A DNA stretch of 64,000 bases from JAFEBO01 sp044221315 (GTDB lineage: Bacteria > Planctomycetota > Phycisphaerae > Phycisphaerales > UBA1924). The notes under the pieces were generated by a model. The model was not told the origin of the DNA, did no database searches, and saw only the letters and a program-made list of their open reading frames with translations. The stretch is from assembly GCA_044221315.1 (NCBI GenBank), contig JBGAPK010000019.1, forward strand, positions 1 through 64,000, in the 5' to 3' direction. The translations under genes were made by a program, and so were the position numbers. Positions 1-7,946 of the stretch are shown here, piece by piece. Every line of letters starts with the position of its first letter. Position 1 is the stretch's first letter.

Positions 1-52
1 AAAAACGGTCTCAAGTCAGGGAAGACACACGTGATATCGGCAGGGGGCACCT

Positions 53-460
53 TTGTTCACCGGTTCAGCGGAGTTGACCATCGACGCCAAACAGCGTCTG
101 GCTATTCCGGCCAAATACCGGTCGCAGTGGAACCCCGAACGCGACGGGCAGGCGTGGGTCTGTGTGCCGGTCAAGGAACTGAACCTCCTGCGGCTCTACC
201 CGGAACTGGCGTTCGAGCGGATCGCCCGGGAGCAGCACGCCGGGCGGGAGACGCTGACGCCCTCAAAGGAAGAAGCGGAGGCGGAGGCTCGGTTCTACTC
301 CAGGGCCGAGCGGATCGAGCCGGATTCCGCGGGGCGGCTGAGCCTGCCCAGGCACCACCTGGAGCTTGTGGGATTGCCGAGCGAGGTTGTCGTGATCGGG
401 GCGAGGGATCGCCTCGAAGTAAGGGGACGCGAAGCATGGAAGCAGAGTTCGACGGAATGA
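53..460 (+). CDS. mraZ: MraZ, transcriptional regulator of the division/cell-wall cluster
   Basis: 135 residues, close to the usual MraZ length of about 140-150. Both halves of the duplicated AbrB/SpoVT-like fold are visible: DAKQRLAIPAKYR at residues 11-23 and DSAGRLSLPR at 91-100, matching the family pattern DxxGRxxxPxxxR. MraZ binds DNA as a ring-shaped oligomer and normally represses the dcw operon that it heads. The start is a TTG at 53, preceded by the purine-rich stretch GGCAGGGGG; no ATG lies in this frame upstream inside the window. Unusually, rsmH (mraW) does not follow; the next 750 bases have no recognisable gene. Family assignment is firm; its regulatory target in this genome is unknown. 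Confidence 0.9.
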   Translation: MFTGSAELTIDAKQRLAIPAKYRSQWNPERDGQAWVCVPVKELNLLRLYPELAFERIAREQHAGRETLTPSKEEAEAEARFYSRAERIEPDSAGRLSLPRHHLELVGLPSEVVVIGARDRLEVRGREAWKQSSTE

Positions 461-1209
461 GGCCGGAAGACGGGTCGGCGCGGCGTGAGGTCCACACGGT
501 CGAGCGGTACGGACGCTGGCAGGACATGAAAAGTGCCAACGTCCGGCGGTCGGACCCGAGTTGCGCCTGCGAGGAATTTGGACGGGCCGAGGGACGCGTC
601 GGCTGGGGACGCACGGCCTGAACAGCATTTCGCCGGTTGCTCGAAAGGGCGCCGGCCGAGTTTGGCCCGCGGTATGCGGAGCAATCCGTAGCCACTGGCA
701 GAAGCGGGACTTGCGCAAGCAGGCACCCGATTGACAACCGAATCGATTCTCGATGAGTGCGCCGGGTTTGCCGGCGCGGGGAGATTGCAAAGGGACTTGC
801 CCAGCGGCGCACGGATGCGCCGATCGCCCGTCTGTTCCCCCACCGCCCCACTGCCAGACGCATGACGCGTCCCAAGCACGGGGCGTCGCGTCCGGCAGGC
901 AGGCATGGCCGCCGTCCGGCACACTCGCGAGAAAAGAGCCTTGCCACCCCTTGCGAAAGCACTGGGCGGCATTTCAAGGCGGCACGACAGCAGCCCGGGA
1001 GGGTGAGGGTCGCGACCGCCGAAAAGACATGTTGCCGCTCCTGCGTTTCCGGGGCCGGCGACACCAAGCCACCACCGGCGGCGGGCGCACCACTCCCACC
1101 ATTCGTATTGCCCCGTCGCCAAACTTCGCCGCCCCGGCTCCACCACCGGGGCGGTGTTTTTTGGGGGGAGAAGCCGGCCGAGAAAGAGCGCCGGAGATCA
1201 GCGCACGGG
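461..1209. other. Long region with no convincing gene, several hairpins
   Basis: No open frame here looks like a protein: the frames present are Arg/Pro/Ala-rich shadows and none has a domain or good ribosome site. Short perfect stems are visible at 541-555 (GTCCG/CGGAC), 759-777 (GCGCCGG/CCGGCGC) and 805-822 (CGGCGCA/TGCGCCG with a CGGA loop), and the region ends in a plus-strand terminator. This could be a long mraZ 3' untranslated region or a structured RNA. I looked for the conserved core of RNase P RNA (GAGGAAAGTCC) and for tmRNA features and did not find them. Confidence 0.4.
1129..1162 (+). terminator. Rho-independent terminator
   Basis: A perfect 9-bp stem CCGCCCCGG (1129-1137) / CCGGGGCGG (1146-1154) with an 8-base loop is followed by TGTTTTTT. 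It terminates plus-strand transcription coming from the mraZ side. The nearest plus-strand gene, mraZ, ends almost 670 bases earlier, so something transcribed in between is implied. It may also act for the convergent gene at 1210-2808, though the T-run is on the plus side only. Confidence 0.75.
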
Positions 1210-2808
1210 TCACACGCACAGCAACGCGTCGTACGCGGCGGCGAAGATCACGAAATCCGCGTCATCGACCTGGTTGTCCTGATTCAGATCGCCCGGGCAG
1301 AAGGCGGGCTCGCCCGGGTTGCCGGACGGGCAGATGAGCGTGTCGTACGCGGCGGCAAACTGGACGAAGTCGGCGTCGTCGACCTGGAGGTCGCAGGTGA
1401 GATCTGCGGTGCAGAGGGCGACGCGGGCCACGCTGGTGTTGACCGTGCCGCAGGGGTTGGTAACACCGACCACGACCTTGATGTCCTTGATCCACGACGG
1501 GGCCCGGGCGTCGCTGATGGTGATCTCGGGGCCTTCCCAGCCGGCGACCTGGAAGGTGAGGCCGGTGGTGTCGGCGTAGGTCGGGCCGGTGATGGGCTCG
1601 AAGACGCCGCTGTTGGGGGGCGACTCGACGCTCCACTGATAGGTGACGTCGCCGGGGGCATCGATGGTGGTGGCGAGCAAGGCGCTCGAGGTCGGTGCGG
1701 CGCAGACGGCGGTGTTGATCGGGTCGGTCACGATCGTTGCGGTGCTGGGGCAGGGTAGGTTTTTGATGAGAAACGCGCGGGTTGCGCCGTTGAAGGTGCC
1801 GGTGCCGGCGATAGCCGATCCGTCGTTCGAGACGCCCCACGCTTCGAGCAGGACCCAGCCGGTGAGATTGCCGCCGAGGGAGGTCACGTACGTCGCCAGG
1901 TCCTTGATGCCAACGGTGGTGCTCCAATACGCGGCCCGGTAGGTGTTCGTGGCGATCTTGGCCCGCCCGGTCACAACCTGGCCGTCGTAGTTGGTGCTGC
2001 GGGAATACGAGTCGGTCGTGCCCAGCGGCGTGCCCAGATTCTGCATCGCGCCGATGTATCGGAACATGCGATCGCCCGTGGGAATCTGGCAATCGCCAAC
2101 GATGACACCGTTGTTCTTGCTGATCGCGTAGGCGCGGGAGTCTGTTGCGCTCGGAAGCGCGCCGAGGTTCTGTACGATGTTGCCCGGCAGCCAGCGGCAG
2201 GCGCGATAGCCGGACCCGGTCCACGTGCTGCCGCCGACGATGATGGAGCCGTCGGAACTGATGCCGTAGGCCGAGTTTCCGAACGCGCCGCCGGAAAGCG
2301 AGGGGAGCGCGATCATGGTGCCGGGGCTGGTCCACTTGACGCCGTAGATGTTCCCGTCGGCGGCGCCGCTCCAACCGACGACGATGGTGGTGTCGCCGCT
2401 GATGCCGGTGGCAAGCCCGCCGCCGATCGCGCCGGGGAGGAGGCCGAGGTTCTGCGGCCCGCCGCTGACGGTCCAGCGGAAAAGCTTGTTGCCGCCGTTG
2501 CCGGCGATTCCAAGCCCGGCGTGGTCCATCGAATTGCCCGCGGTGAAGGTGATCGAAGCGGGCGTGCCCAGGTTCACGAGCCCGCTCGCGATGCTCCAGC
2601 GGAAGGCGTAGAAGTACACGGCCTGCCCGATGATGACGTCGCCGTAGCCGGTGACGTAGGTTGCGTCATGGCTAACGGCGGCGCCGTGCGATTCGGTGCC
2701 TCCCGGAAAGATGCCCAGGTTATAGATGACGGGGGGCGCCGCGGCGGCGACACCGGCGAGCGCAATGAGTGAAGCAGCGCAGAAAAGGCGGTGTTGACGC
2801 GTCGGCAT
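1210..2808 (-). CDS. Secreted HAF-repeat protein with C-terminal dockerin pair
   Basis: 532 residues. A signal peptide covers about residues 1-24 (basic start, then an Ala/Leu core). Residues about 28-345 consist of repeated blocks of the type NLGxLPGxxxSxAxxIS.DG..VVG, the pattern of HAF extracellular repeats, a probable beta-propeller-like fold. After a spacer of about 100 residues, the last 65 residues carry two dockerin-like calcium-binding segments (DLQVDDADFVQFAAAYD and DQVDDADFV-type), each bracketed by Cys. It is the first of a row of minus-strand dockerin proteins. Start ATG at 2808; GGAG lies about 9 bases upstream. The binding partner of the dockerin is not in this window. The biochemical role is unknown. 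Confidence 0.85.
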   Translation of the reverse strand: MPTRQHRLFCAASLIALAGVAAAAPPVIYNLGIFPGGTESHGAAVSHDATYVTGYGDVIIGQAVYFYAFRWSIASGLVNLGTPASITFTAGNSMDHAGLGIAGNGGNKLFRWTVSGGPQNLGLLPGAIGGGLATGISGDTTIVVGWSGAADGNIYGVKWTSPGTMIALPSLSGGAFGNSAYGISSDGSIIVGGSTWTGSGYRACRWLPGNIVQNLGALPSATDSRAYAISKNNGVIVGDCQIPTGDRMFRYIGAMQNLGTPLGTTDSYSRSTNYDGQVVTGRAKIATNTYRAAYWSTTVGIKDLATYVTSLGGNLTGWVLLEAWGVSNDGSAIAGTGTFNGATRAFLIKNLPCPSTATIVTDPINTAVCAAPTSSALLATTIDAPGDVTYQWSVESPPNSGVFEPITGPTYADTTGLTFQVAGWEGPEITISDARAPSWIKDIKVVVGVTNPCGTVNTSVARVALCTADLTCDLQVDDADFVQFAAAYDTLICPSGNPGEPAFCPGDLNQDNQVDDADFVIFAAAYDALLCV

Positions 2809-2958
2809 GGTGTGCGGCTCCGAGAGGCCGATGGGTGCGGAGCATCGGCGTACATGGAGTTTCGCCGCGGAGGCAAGATCTTGCCAAGGAAAACCCGGAA
2901 TATTGGAAAATAGGTCTGGCGGATTCAGATTCCCGCCCCGGCACGGCCCGATCGCGGT

Positions 2959-3786
2959 CTATGGACAGAGCACATCGTTGTACGCGACCACGAAGATCGA
3001 GAAATCACCATCGTTGACGAAATCGTCGGCGGTCAGATCCGCGGGGCAAAGGGCGGGGAGCGCCGGGCAGACGACATCGTTGTACGCTGCGAGGAAGATG
3101 ACAAAGTCGTCGTCATTGACCACGCCGTCCGCGTTGAAATCCGCAGGGCAGGCGACCGGCGTCAGGCCGATCTGGCCGTCCCAGGTGGCTTCCTCGTGCA
3201 GATTGCAGAGCGCCGAGCAGGTGGCATTCACGCCGCATTCGACGCGGTACCTGTACTTGCCGGGAAGCAGCGTAAGAACCTGATCGTGGCTGATCGACGA
3301 AAGGAAAACCGGCGCCTGGCCCACGAGCCCGAGCACCAGCGTGAAGTTGGCACCCAGATTTTGCGCCTCGGCGTGGAGCACGGCCAGGGTCCGGGTGGGT
3401 ATCGAAAACTGGACCTCGAAGACATTGGAAGCGTCGGCGTCGGCGGTGCAAACGCCGCTGGAGTGTGCACTCGTGAAGGCCCGCAGGTGAGCGCTGAAAG
3501 AGGCGGATCCGACCTGGCTGTCCTGGGAGCATTCGGCTGCCACGGACCCATCGCCGAACGAACCGGCGGTGATCGGATTCAGGGCGATCGCGTCGGTCCA
3601 GGCACCCGGCGCGATGTTCCCGGAAAAGTCGGAGTCGTACATCCTGACGCCATCGGACAACGCCTCGAGGCTCGTCCGCGCGGACAGGGATCGATAGATG
3701 GATTGAACAGAGACCTGCGCCGAAGACGCGAGCGGCGCGGCGCACAGGGCGGTGATGGCGAGGATGGCTTGGCTGCGGAAGGGCAT
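2959..3786 (-). CDS. Secreted dockerin-anchored protein (array member 2)
   Basis: 275 residues. Signal peptide about 1-23 ending in LASSAQ. The middle (about 24-205) is Ser/Ala-rich and beta-like with no recognised enzyme motif, and it contains the block LLPGKYRYRVECG..CSALC shared with its neighbours. The C-terminus has two dockerin repeats, NADGVVNDDDFVIFLAAYND and TADDFVNDGDFSIFVVAYND, each flanked by Cys. The open frame continues far upstream, but the ATG at 3786 has GGAG six bases before it and directly begins the signal peptide, so I chose it. It is a paralogue of the next three genes, so probably the same kind of extracellular anchored protein; function unknown. Confidence 0.8.
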   Translation of the reverse strand: MPFRSQAILAITALCAAPLASSAQVSVQSIYRSLSARTSLEALSDGVRMYDSDFSGNIAPGAWTDAIALNPITAGSFGDGSVAAECSQDSQVGSASFSAHLRAFTSAHSSGVCTADADASNVFEVQFSIPTRTLAVLHAEAQNLGANFTLVLGLVGQAPVFLSSISHDQVLTLLPGKYRYRVECGVNATCSALCNLHEEATWDGQIGLTPVACPADFNADGVVNDDDFVIFLAAYNDVVCPALPALCPADLTADDFVNDGDFSIFVVAYNDVLCP

Positions 3787-3887
3787 TCGAGACTCCATCT
3801 GCCGCATCGATCGCGGCGCTGGCGACGGCCCTTCCGCGGAATCGCGGCGTCGCGAAGGAACTATATGTACTTCGGCCGGCGGGAACA

Positions 3888-4706
3888 TCACGGACAGAGC
3901 AGGGTGTCGTACGCGACGGCAAAGACCGAGAAGTCGGTGTCCTCCACCAGCATGTCGCCGTTCAGGTCCGCCGGGCACGGGGTGGGGTGCTCGGGGCAGA
4001 GCAGCTCGTTGTACGCCGACACGAAGAGGACAAAATCGGCGTCGTCGACAACGGTGTCGCCGTTCAGATCGGCGGGGCAGGGCGCCGCCACGAAGAGCAC
4101 GCTGGTGTTCCACTGGGCCGTCTCGACTTGCGAGCAGCCTCCCGAGCACGCCCCGTCCGCAAAGCTGGCGGCGCGAAAGACGTACGTGCCCGGAGGAAGC
4201 GTTCGCTCCGTGACGTAGTCTCCCGCGGAGGAAACAAAGATGGGGTCGCCGAACTGCGGCGCGAGGCTGACCTGATAGGTCGCGCCGGCACCGCTCGTCC
4301 CTCCGCTGAGCTGCGCCACGATCGTCGAGAGGACTTCAAAGGTAACGTACATGTATGATTGCGCGGAACCCGAACTGCCGCAGGTTCCCGCGGAGGTGAT
4401 TTCGACGGTCGAGCCGCCGCTGCACTGAAACCCGGTGTTCTCGACCGTGCCGTACTGGCCGGCGATGGTTGTGGATGTGCCGTAGCCGATATCGCCCGCG
4501 GCGCTGTTCCCGAAGACACCCGAATCGGTCCAGAGACCGGTGGTGGTATTGGCGCCGCCGTACGCGTCGCACCAGTTGGGATAGCTCGGCGGAGCGAAGA
4601 CGCAGGCCTGGACCCCGACGTGCCGATCGACCGATGTCACCACGACCGAGCTAAGAGCTGGCAGACAGGCTGCAGTACAGGCAACAACCGCAGCAATGAG
4701 CCTCAT
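3888..4706 (-). CDS. Secreted dockerin-anchored protein (array member 3)
   Basis: 272 residues. Signal peptide about 1-20 (MRLIAAVVACTAACLPALSS). The mature part begins with the block VVVTSVDRHVGVQACVFAPP followed by PNWC, which is repeated almost word for word in the neighbour at 4742-5581. It also has LPPGTYVFRA and DGACSGGC before the C-terminal dockerin pair (LNGDTVVDDADFVLFVSAYN and LNGDMLVEDTDFSVFAVAYD, Cys-flanked). Start ATG at 4706 has GGAGG four bases upstream; the frame is open further up but lacks a better start. No catalytic motif is seen. Likely a surface or matrix protein of unknown role. Confidence 0.8.
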   Translation of the reverse strand: MRLIAAVVACTAACLPALSSVVVTSVDRHVGVQACVFAPPSYPNWCDAYGGANTTTGLWTDSGVFGNSAAGDIGYGTSTTIAGQYGTVENTGFQCSGGSTVEITSAGTCGSSGSAQSYMYVTFEVLSTIVAQLSGGTSGAGATYQVSLAPQFGDPIFVSSAGDYVTERTLPPGTYVFRAASFADGACSGGCSQVETAQWNTSVLFVAAPCPADLNGDTVVDDADFVLFVSAYNELLCPEHPTPCPADLNGDMLVEDTDFSVFAVAYDTLLCP

Positions 4707-4741
4707 AGAGCCTCCGTGTTCTCGCGTCGTACGGCACATTA

Positions 4742-5581
4742 CTAAGGACACACCAGTTCGTTGTACGCGTTCACAAACACGACAAAGTCCGAATCGTCCA
4801 CCTGGCCGTCGCCGTTGAGATCGCAAGGACAGGCGGCCGGCGCGTCGGGGCAGATCAGGTCGTTGTACGCGACGGCGAAGATGACGAAGTCGGAATCCTC
4901 GACCAGGTTGTCGCCGTTGAAATCGGCGGCGCACGGAGCGGCCTCAAAATACACGTCGGCGCTCCACAAGTCGCGTTCCTTGTGGGCGCACGAGCCGGAG
5001 CAGTTCCCGTCGGCGGTAGCGCGGGTGATGTATTCGTAGTTGCCGGGCTGGAGGGTGCGCTTGATGTCGCTGTGCAGGCCGGAAGAGGAGAACAGTGGCG
5101 ACCCGCCAACGGGCGAGAGCGTGGTTTCGAGCGGCGCGTTGCCGATTAGCGTGCCGGTCAGAACAAGCGTGACGACCTGCGGCGTGACCACGGTGAAGCG
5201 GATCGCGACGTACGTGGAGGCCACGCTGCTGCTGGAGCAGATTCCTGCGGAGTCAATCTCGGCCCACACTTCGCACTGGATCTCGAAGTGCGTGCTGGTC
5301 AATATGCTGGATTGAGAGGCAGCGCAGATGGAATTGGCGAACCCCTCGTCGCTGTGGATACCGCCGCTTGAGCCGATTCCCGTCGAGTGACCGTCGATGT
5401 ACGGGGCGGTCGAGGTGTCGCTCCCGCTGAACACCTCGCACCAGTTCGGGTTGTTGGGCGGCGCGTGCACGCACCCGTTGGAGGACCACACGCGATTCGT
5501 GGAGGTTACAGAAACCTGAGCGAATCCGGAAGCGGCGAACACGGCCGCCGCGGCGAATCCAATGTACGAACGGCACCCCAT
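4742..5581 (-). CDS. Secreted dockerin-anchored protein (array member 4)
   Basis: 279 residues. Signal peptide about 1-21 (MGCRSYIGFAAAAVFAASGFA). The mature part starts VSVTSTNRVWSSNGCVHAPP followed by PNWC, clearly paralogous to the gene at 3888-4706. It shares the block LQPGNYEY..ADGNCSGSC and ends in two Cys-flanked dockerin repeats (FNGDNLVEDSDFVIFAVAYN and LNGDGQVDDSDFVVFVNAYN). The chosen ATG at 5581 has GGAG about seven bases upstream and starts the signal peptide; an ATG further upstream in the frame would add 24 residues that do not look like a signal. The six or seven Cys in the mature part suggest disulphides outside the cytoplasm. Function unknown. Confidence 0.8.
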   Translation of the reverse strand: MGCRSYIGFAAAAVFAASGFAQVSVTSTNRVWSSNGCVHAPPNNPNWCEVFSGSDTSTAPYIDGHSTGIGSSGGIHSDEGFANSICAASQSSILTSTHFEIQCEVWAEIDSAGICSSSSVASTYVAIRFTVVTPQVVTLVLTGTLIGNAPLETTLSPVGGSPLFSSSGLHSDIKRTLQPGNYEYITRATADGNCSGSCAHKERDLWSADVYFEAAPCAADFNGDNLVEDSDFVIFAVAYNDLICPDAPAACPCDLNGDGQVDDSDFVVFVNAYNELVCP

Positions 5582-5708
5582 GGTCAACTCCTGCGATGAA
5601 CAACCGGAGTGTACCGGGACACCCCCGAAATCTGGCATCAAAAACGGCCGCATTTCGGCGTCCGACCCGAGTTATTGGGTCCGGCGAAAGAATCGCCCCG
5701 CCGGGGTG

Positions 5709-6512
5709 CTATGGACAAATCAGTTCGTTGTACGCAACTACGAACAGGCTGAAGTCCGAATCGTCCACGTACCCGTCCTTGTTGATGTCGCCGGTGCACG
5801 GCTCGGGGAAGTTCGGGCAGAGCAACTCGTTGTAGGCGACAACGAAAATGGAGAAGTCGGAGTCATCGACCTGATGGTCGCCGTTGAAATCCGCTTCGCA
5901 CGGGCCGAATTCAAACGAGACGGAGGCCGTGAGCGTGTCGCTGCTGCTGACGAAGCACGGGCCGCAGGCCGGCCCGCGGCCGTTCTCGATGCGCATCACC
6001 CACTCACCGGCCTCGAGAGGAATCGTCACGGATGCGGAGAGGCCGGAGTTGTACACGGCGGGTCCTTCGAACTTGCTCACGATCACCGACCAGCCATCGC
6101 CCGTGACCGAGGTATTGAGATTCATAGCGACGTTGGAGGGCGTGTAGAACCGGACCTCGTAGGCGTTCTTCGTCTCGGCGCTGCCGAACGTATCCGCGGT
6201 CGCCGTGATGTAGTTGTACATCGTCATCGACGTTTCGATCGTGGAGTAGGTCGCGGTGCTGTGCTGCGCGGCCTGAGCGGTTGTGTGGACCGACCCGAAC
6301 AGGCTGCTCCCGGAATAGTCGGTGAGCGCATCGCGGGTCCAGTAGCCGGTTGAGTAGTTCGAATCGGCGTCGTAGTCGCAGAACGTTCCCGCGTTCGTGG
6401 TGCCGCAGGCCTGGGCGTAGACCGAGCGTGCCACGTTTGTGACCGTGATTCCGGCGCCGGCAAACAATGCATATGTAAAGACCGGTGCGACGACGAGGGC
6501 TTGGCGAAGCAT
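5709..6512 (-). CDS. Secreted dockerin-anchored protein (array member 5)
   Basis: 267 residues. Signal peptide about 1-22 (MLRQALVVAPVFTYALFAGAG). The mature part begins ITVTNVARSVYAQACG, again like its neighbours, but the middle has diverged; LEAGEWVMRI and CGPC correspond to the LxPGxYxY and CSGxC blocks of the other copies. Two Cys-flanked dockerin repeats close the protein (FNGDHQVDDSDFSIFVVAYN and INKDGYVDDSDFSLFVVAYN). The ATG at 6512 has GGAGG seven bases upstream, better than the in-frame start at 6530. It lies downstream of purM on the same strand, with 162 bases between them. Function unknown. Confidence 0.8.
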   Translation of the reverse strand: MLRQALVVAPVFTYALFAGAGITVTNVARSVYAQACGTTNAGTFCDYDADSNYSTGYWTRDALTDYSGSSLFGSVHTTAQAAQHSTATYSTIETSMTMYNYITATADTFGSAETKNAYEVRFYTPSNVAMNLNTSVTGDGWSVIVSKFEGPAVYNSGLSASVTIPLEAGEWVMRIENGRGPACGPCFVSSSDTLTASVSFEFGPCEADFNGDHQVDDSDFSIFVVAYNELLCPNFPEPCTGDINKDGYVDDSDFSLFVVAYNELICP

Positions 6513-6674
6513 GGGAATTCCTCCACGCACCGCGCGCCCTCGCGGGCACCCTGATTTTAGCGGCAGGCCGATCGGAGTGAATCGCTGTCCGGCATATTCG
6601 GCCCGCGTGCGGGGCTTTCTCCGAGACGAGGCGACTGCTTGCGAGGGTATCCCTGCCTGATCACGCGTTTCGCC

Positions 6675-7868
6675 TTACTCGCGCACAACGCCCTTGCCCT
6701 TCACAATCTCGCCGATGACGTGCACCGACTCGCCGAGCCTTTCGAGCTGTTCCTTGATGCTCTCGGCAAACGCCTTTCGCACGATCACGCAATAACCGAT
6801 GCCGAGGTTGAAGACGCGCTTCATTTCTTCGTCGTCGATGTTGCCGTGCTGCTGAAGAAACGTGAAGACTGGCGGCACGGGCCATGCGGCGCGATCGATG
6901 ACGGCGTCGCAGTTCTTGGGTATGGAGCGGACGAGGTTGTCGGCCAGGCCGCTGCCGGTGATGTGGGCCATGCCGCTGATGACGTTTTTGACGCGGTAGT
7001 TGCGTTGGAGTTTGACGATGTTGCCGGCGTAGATGCGGGTGGGAGTGAGAAGGACTTGACCGAGCGTCTTTGGGGCACTGGTGGCGCCGGTCTTCTTCTT
7101 CGATAGGGACTTGGAGCTGCGGGCCCTTGATGAAGACCCTCCCTTCCCCCAACCCCCTCCCTCAGGGAGGGGGCTCCCGATCGCGTCCTCGTACACCTTG
7201 CCGAGATCCAGCCCCGCGTGCTGAACGACTTTCCGCACCAGCGAATATCCGTTGCTGTGAATCCCGCTGGAGGCGAGACCCAGGATCACATCTCCCGGCT
7301 GCACGCGCGTCGGATTGATCGCCCGCCTGAGTTCGACCACGCCGACGCAGAAGCCGGCGAGATCGAAATCACCGGGCCGGTAGACATCGGGCATGTTGGC
7401 GGTCTCGCCGCCGAGGAGGGCGCAGCCGGATTGGCGGCAGCCCTCGGCCACACCTTCGACGATTGCGGCGAGCATTTTCTTGTCGACCGTGGGCACCGCG
7501 ATGTAGTCGAGGAAGATGAGCGGCTCGGCACCCTGGACAATGAGGTCGTTGACGTTCATTGCGACGAGGTCGATGCCGACGGTGTTGAAGATGCCGAGGT
7601 CTGCCGCGAGCTTGACCTTGGTGCCGACGCCGTCGCAGCAGGCGACGAGGACGGGGTCTTTGTAGTTGCGGCTGAAAAGGCCCTTCTTGTAATCGAGGCG
7701 GAAGAGTCCGGCGAAGCCGCCGGGATTGGGAATCACGCGCGGCCCGAACGTGCGGCGCATGGTCGATTCGAGGGACTCGGTGAAGGAGTCTTTCTCATTG
7801 ATGTCCACACCGGCGGAGGCGTAGGTGAGGGAGGGTTTGGTCCCGTTCTTGGTCGCTTCGGCGGGCAT
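6675..7868 (-). CDS. purM: Phosphoribosylformylglycinamidine cyclo-ligase (AIR synthetase)
   Basis: 397 residues. Catalyses ATP-dependent closure of FGAM to AIR in purine synthesis, in the cytoplasm. Family motifs are clear: AGVDINEKDSF at about 19-29, DGVGTKVKLA 79-88, MNVNDLIVQGAEPLIF 104-119, GGETANMPDVY 153-163, GLASSGIHSNGYSLVRK 197-213 and LTPTRIY 274-280. The protein is about 40-50 residues longer than usual; much of this is an insert at about 232-266 (PLPEGGGWGKGG, then a Ser/Lys/Arg-rich stretch) placed just before the LLTPTRIY block, with the frame kept. The start at 7868 begins directly before the conserved part; upstream codons to 7922 look non-coding. Single-gene unit between dockerin genes. 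Confidence 0.93.
   Translation of the reverse strand: MPAEATKNGTKPSLTYASAGVDINEKDSFTESLESTMRRTFGPRVIPNPGGFAGLFRLDYKKGLFSRNYKDPVLVACCDGVGTKVKLAADLGIFNTVGIDLVAMNVNDLIVQGAEPLIFLDYIAVPTVDKKMLAAIVEGVAEGCRQSGCALLGGETANMPDVYRPGDFDLAGFCVGVVELRRAINPTRVQPGDVILGLASSGIHSNGYSLVRKVVQHAGLDLGKVYEDAIGSPLPEGGGWGKGGSSSRARSSKSLSKKKTGATSAPKTLGQVLLTPTRIYAGNIVKLQRNYRVKNVISGMAHITGSGLADNLVRSIPKNCDAVIDRAAWPVPPVFTFLQQHGNIDDEEMKRVFNLGIGYCVIVRKAFAESIKEQLERLGESVHVIGEIVKGKGVVRE
7071..7175. repeat. Probable in-frame palindromic insertion inside purM
   Basis: The DNA encoding residues 232-266 of PurM starts with a perfect hairpin, CCCCCTCCC (7153-7161) / GGGAGGGGG (7165-7173) with a three-base loop, in a pyrimidine-rich stretch. 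The encoded peptide is low-complexity and has no counterpart in the PurM family at this place. This is what a small repetitive element inserted in frame looks like. No second full copy was found in the window, so calling it a mobile repeat is inference. Confidence 0.5.
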
Positions 7869-7946
7869 GGGGCGAGGGTAGCAAACAGGGGGCGCTGCGG
7901 GGCGACGGCCCAAGGCCCGCACGGGCTGAGCCCGCCCATCAACTTG

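Noticed and set aside
461..1128. RNase P RNA in the long gap
   Set aside because: The near-universal GAGGAAAGTCC core was not found on either strand.
1134..1145. CCGGCTCCACCA resembling the 3' end of tmRNA
   Set aside because: No T-arm (GGTTCRANTC) precedes it, no GGGGCTGA-like 5' half and no tag-peptide frame are seen; the bases belong to the terminator hairpin.
171..1758. Several long frames around and after mraZ on both strands
   Set aside because: Arg/Pro/Ala-rich, no start signals, and they overlap mraZ or the HAF gene in other frames.
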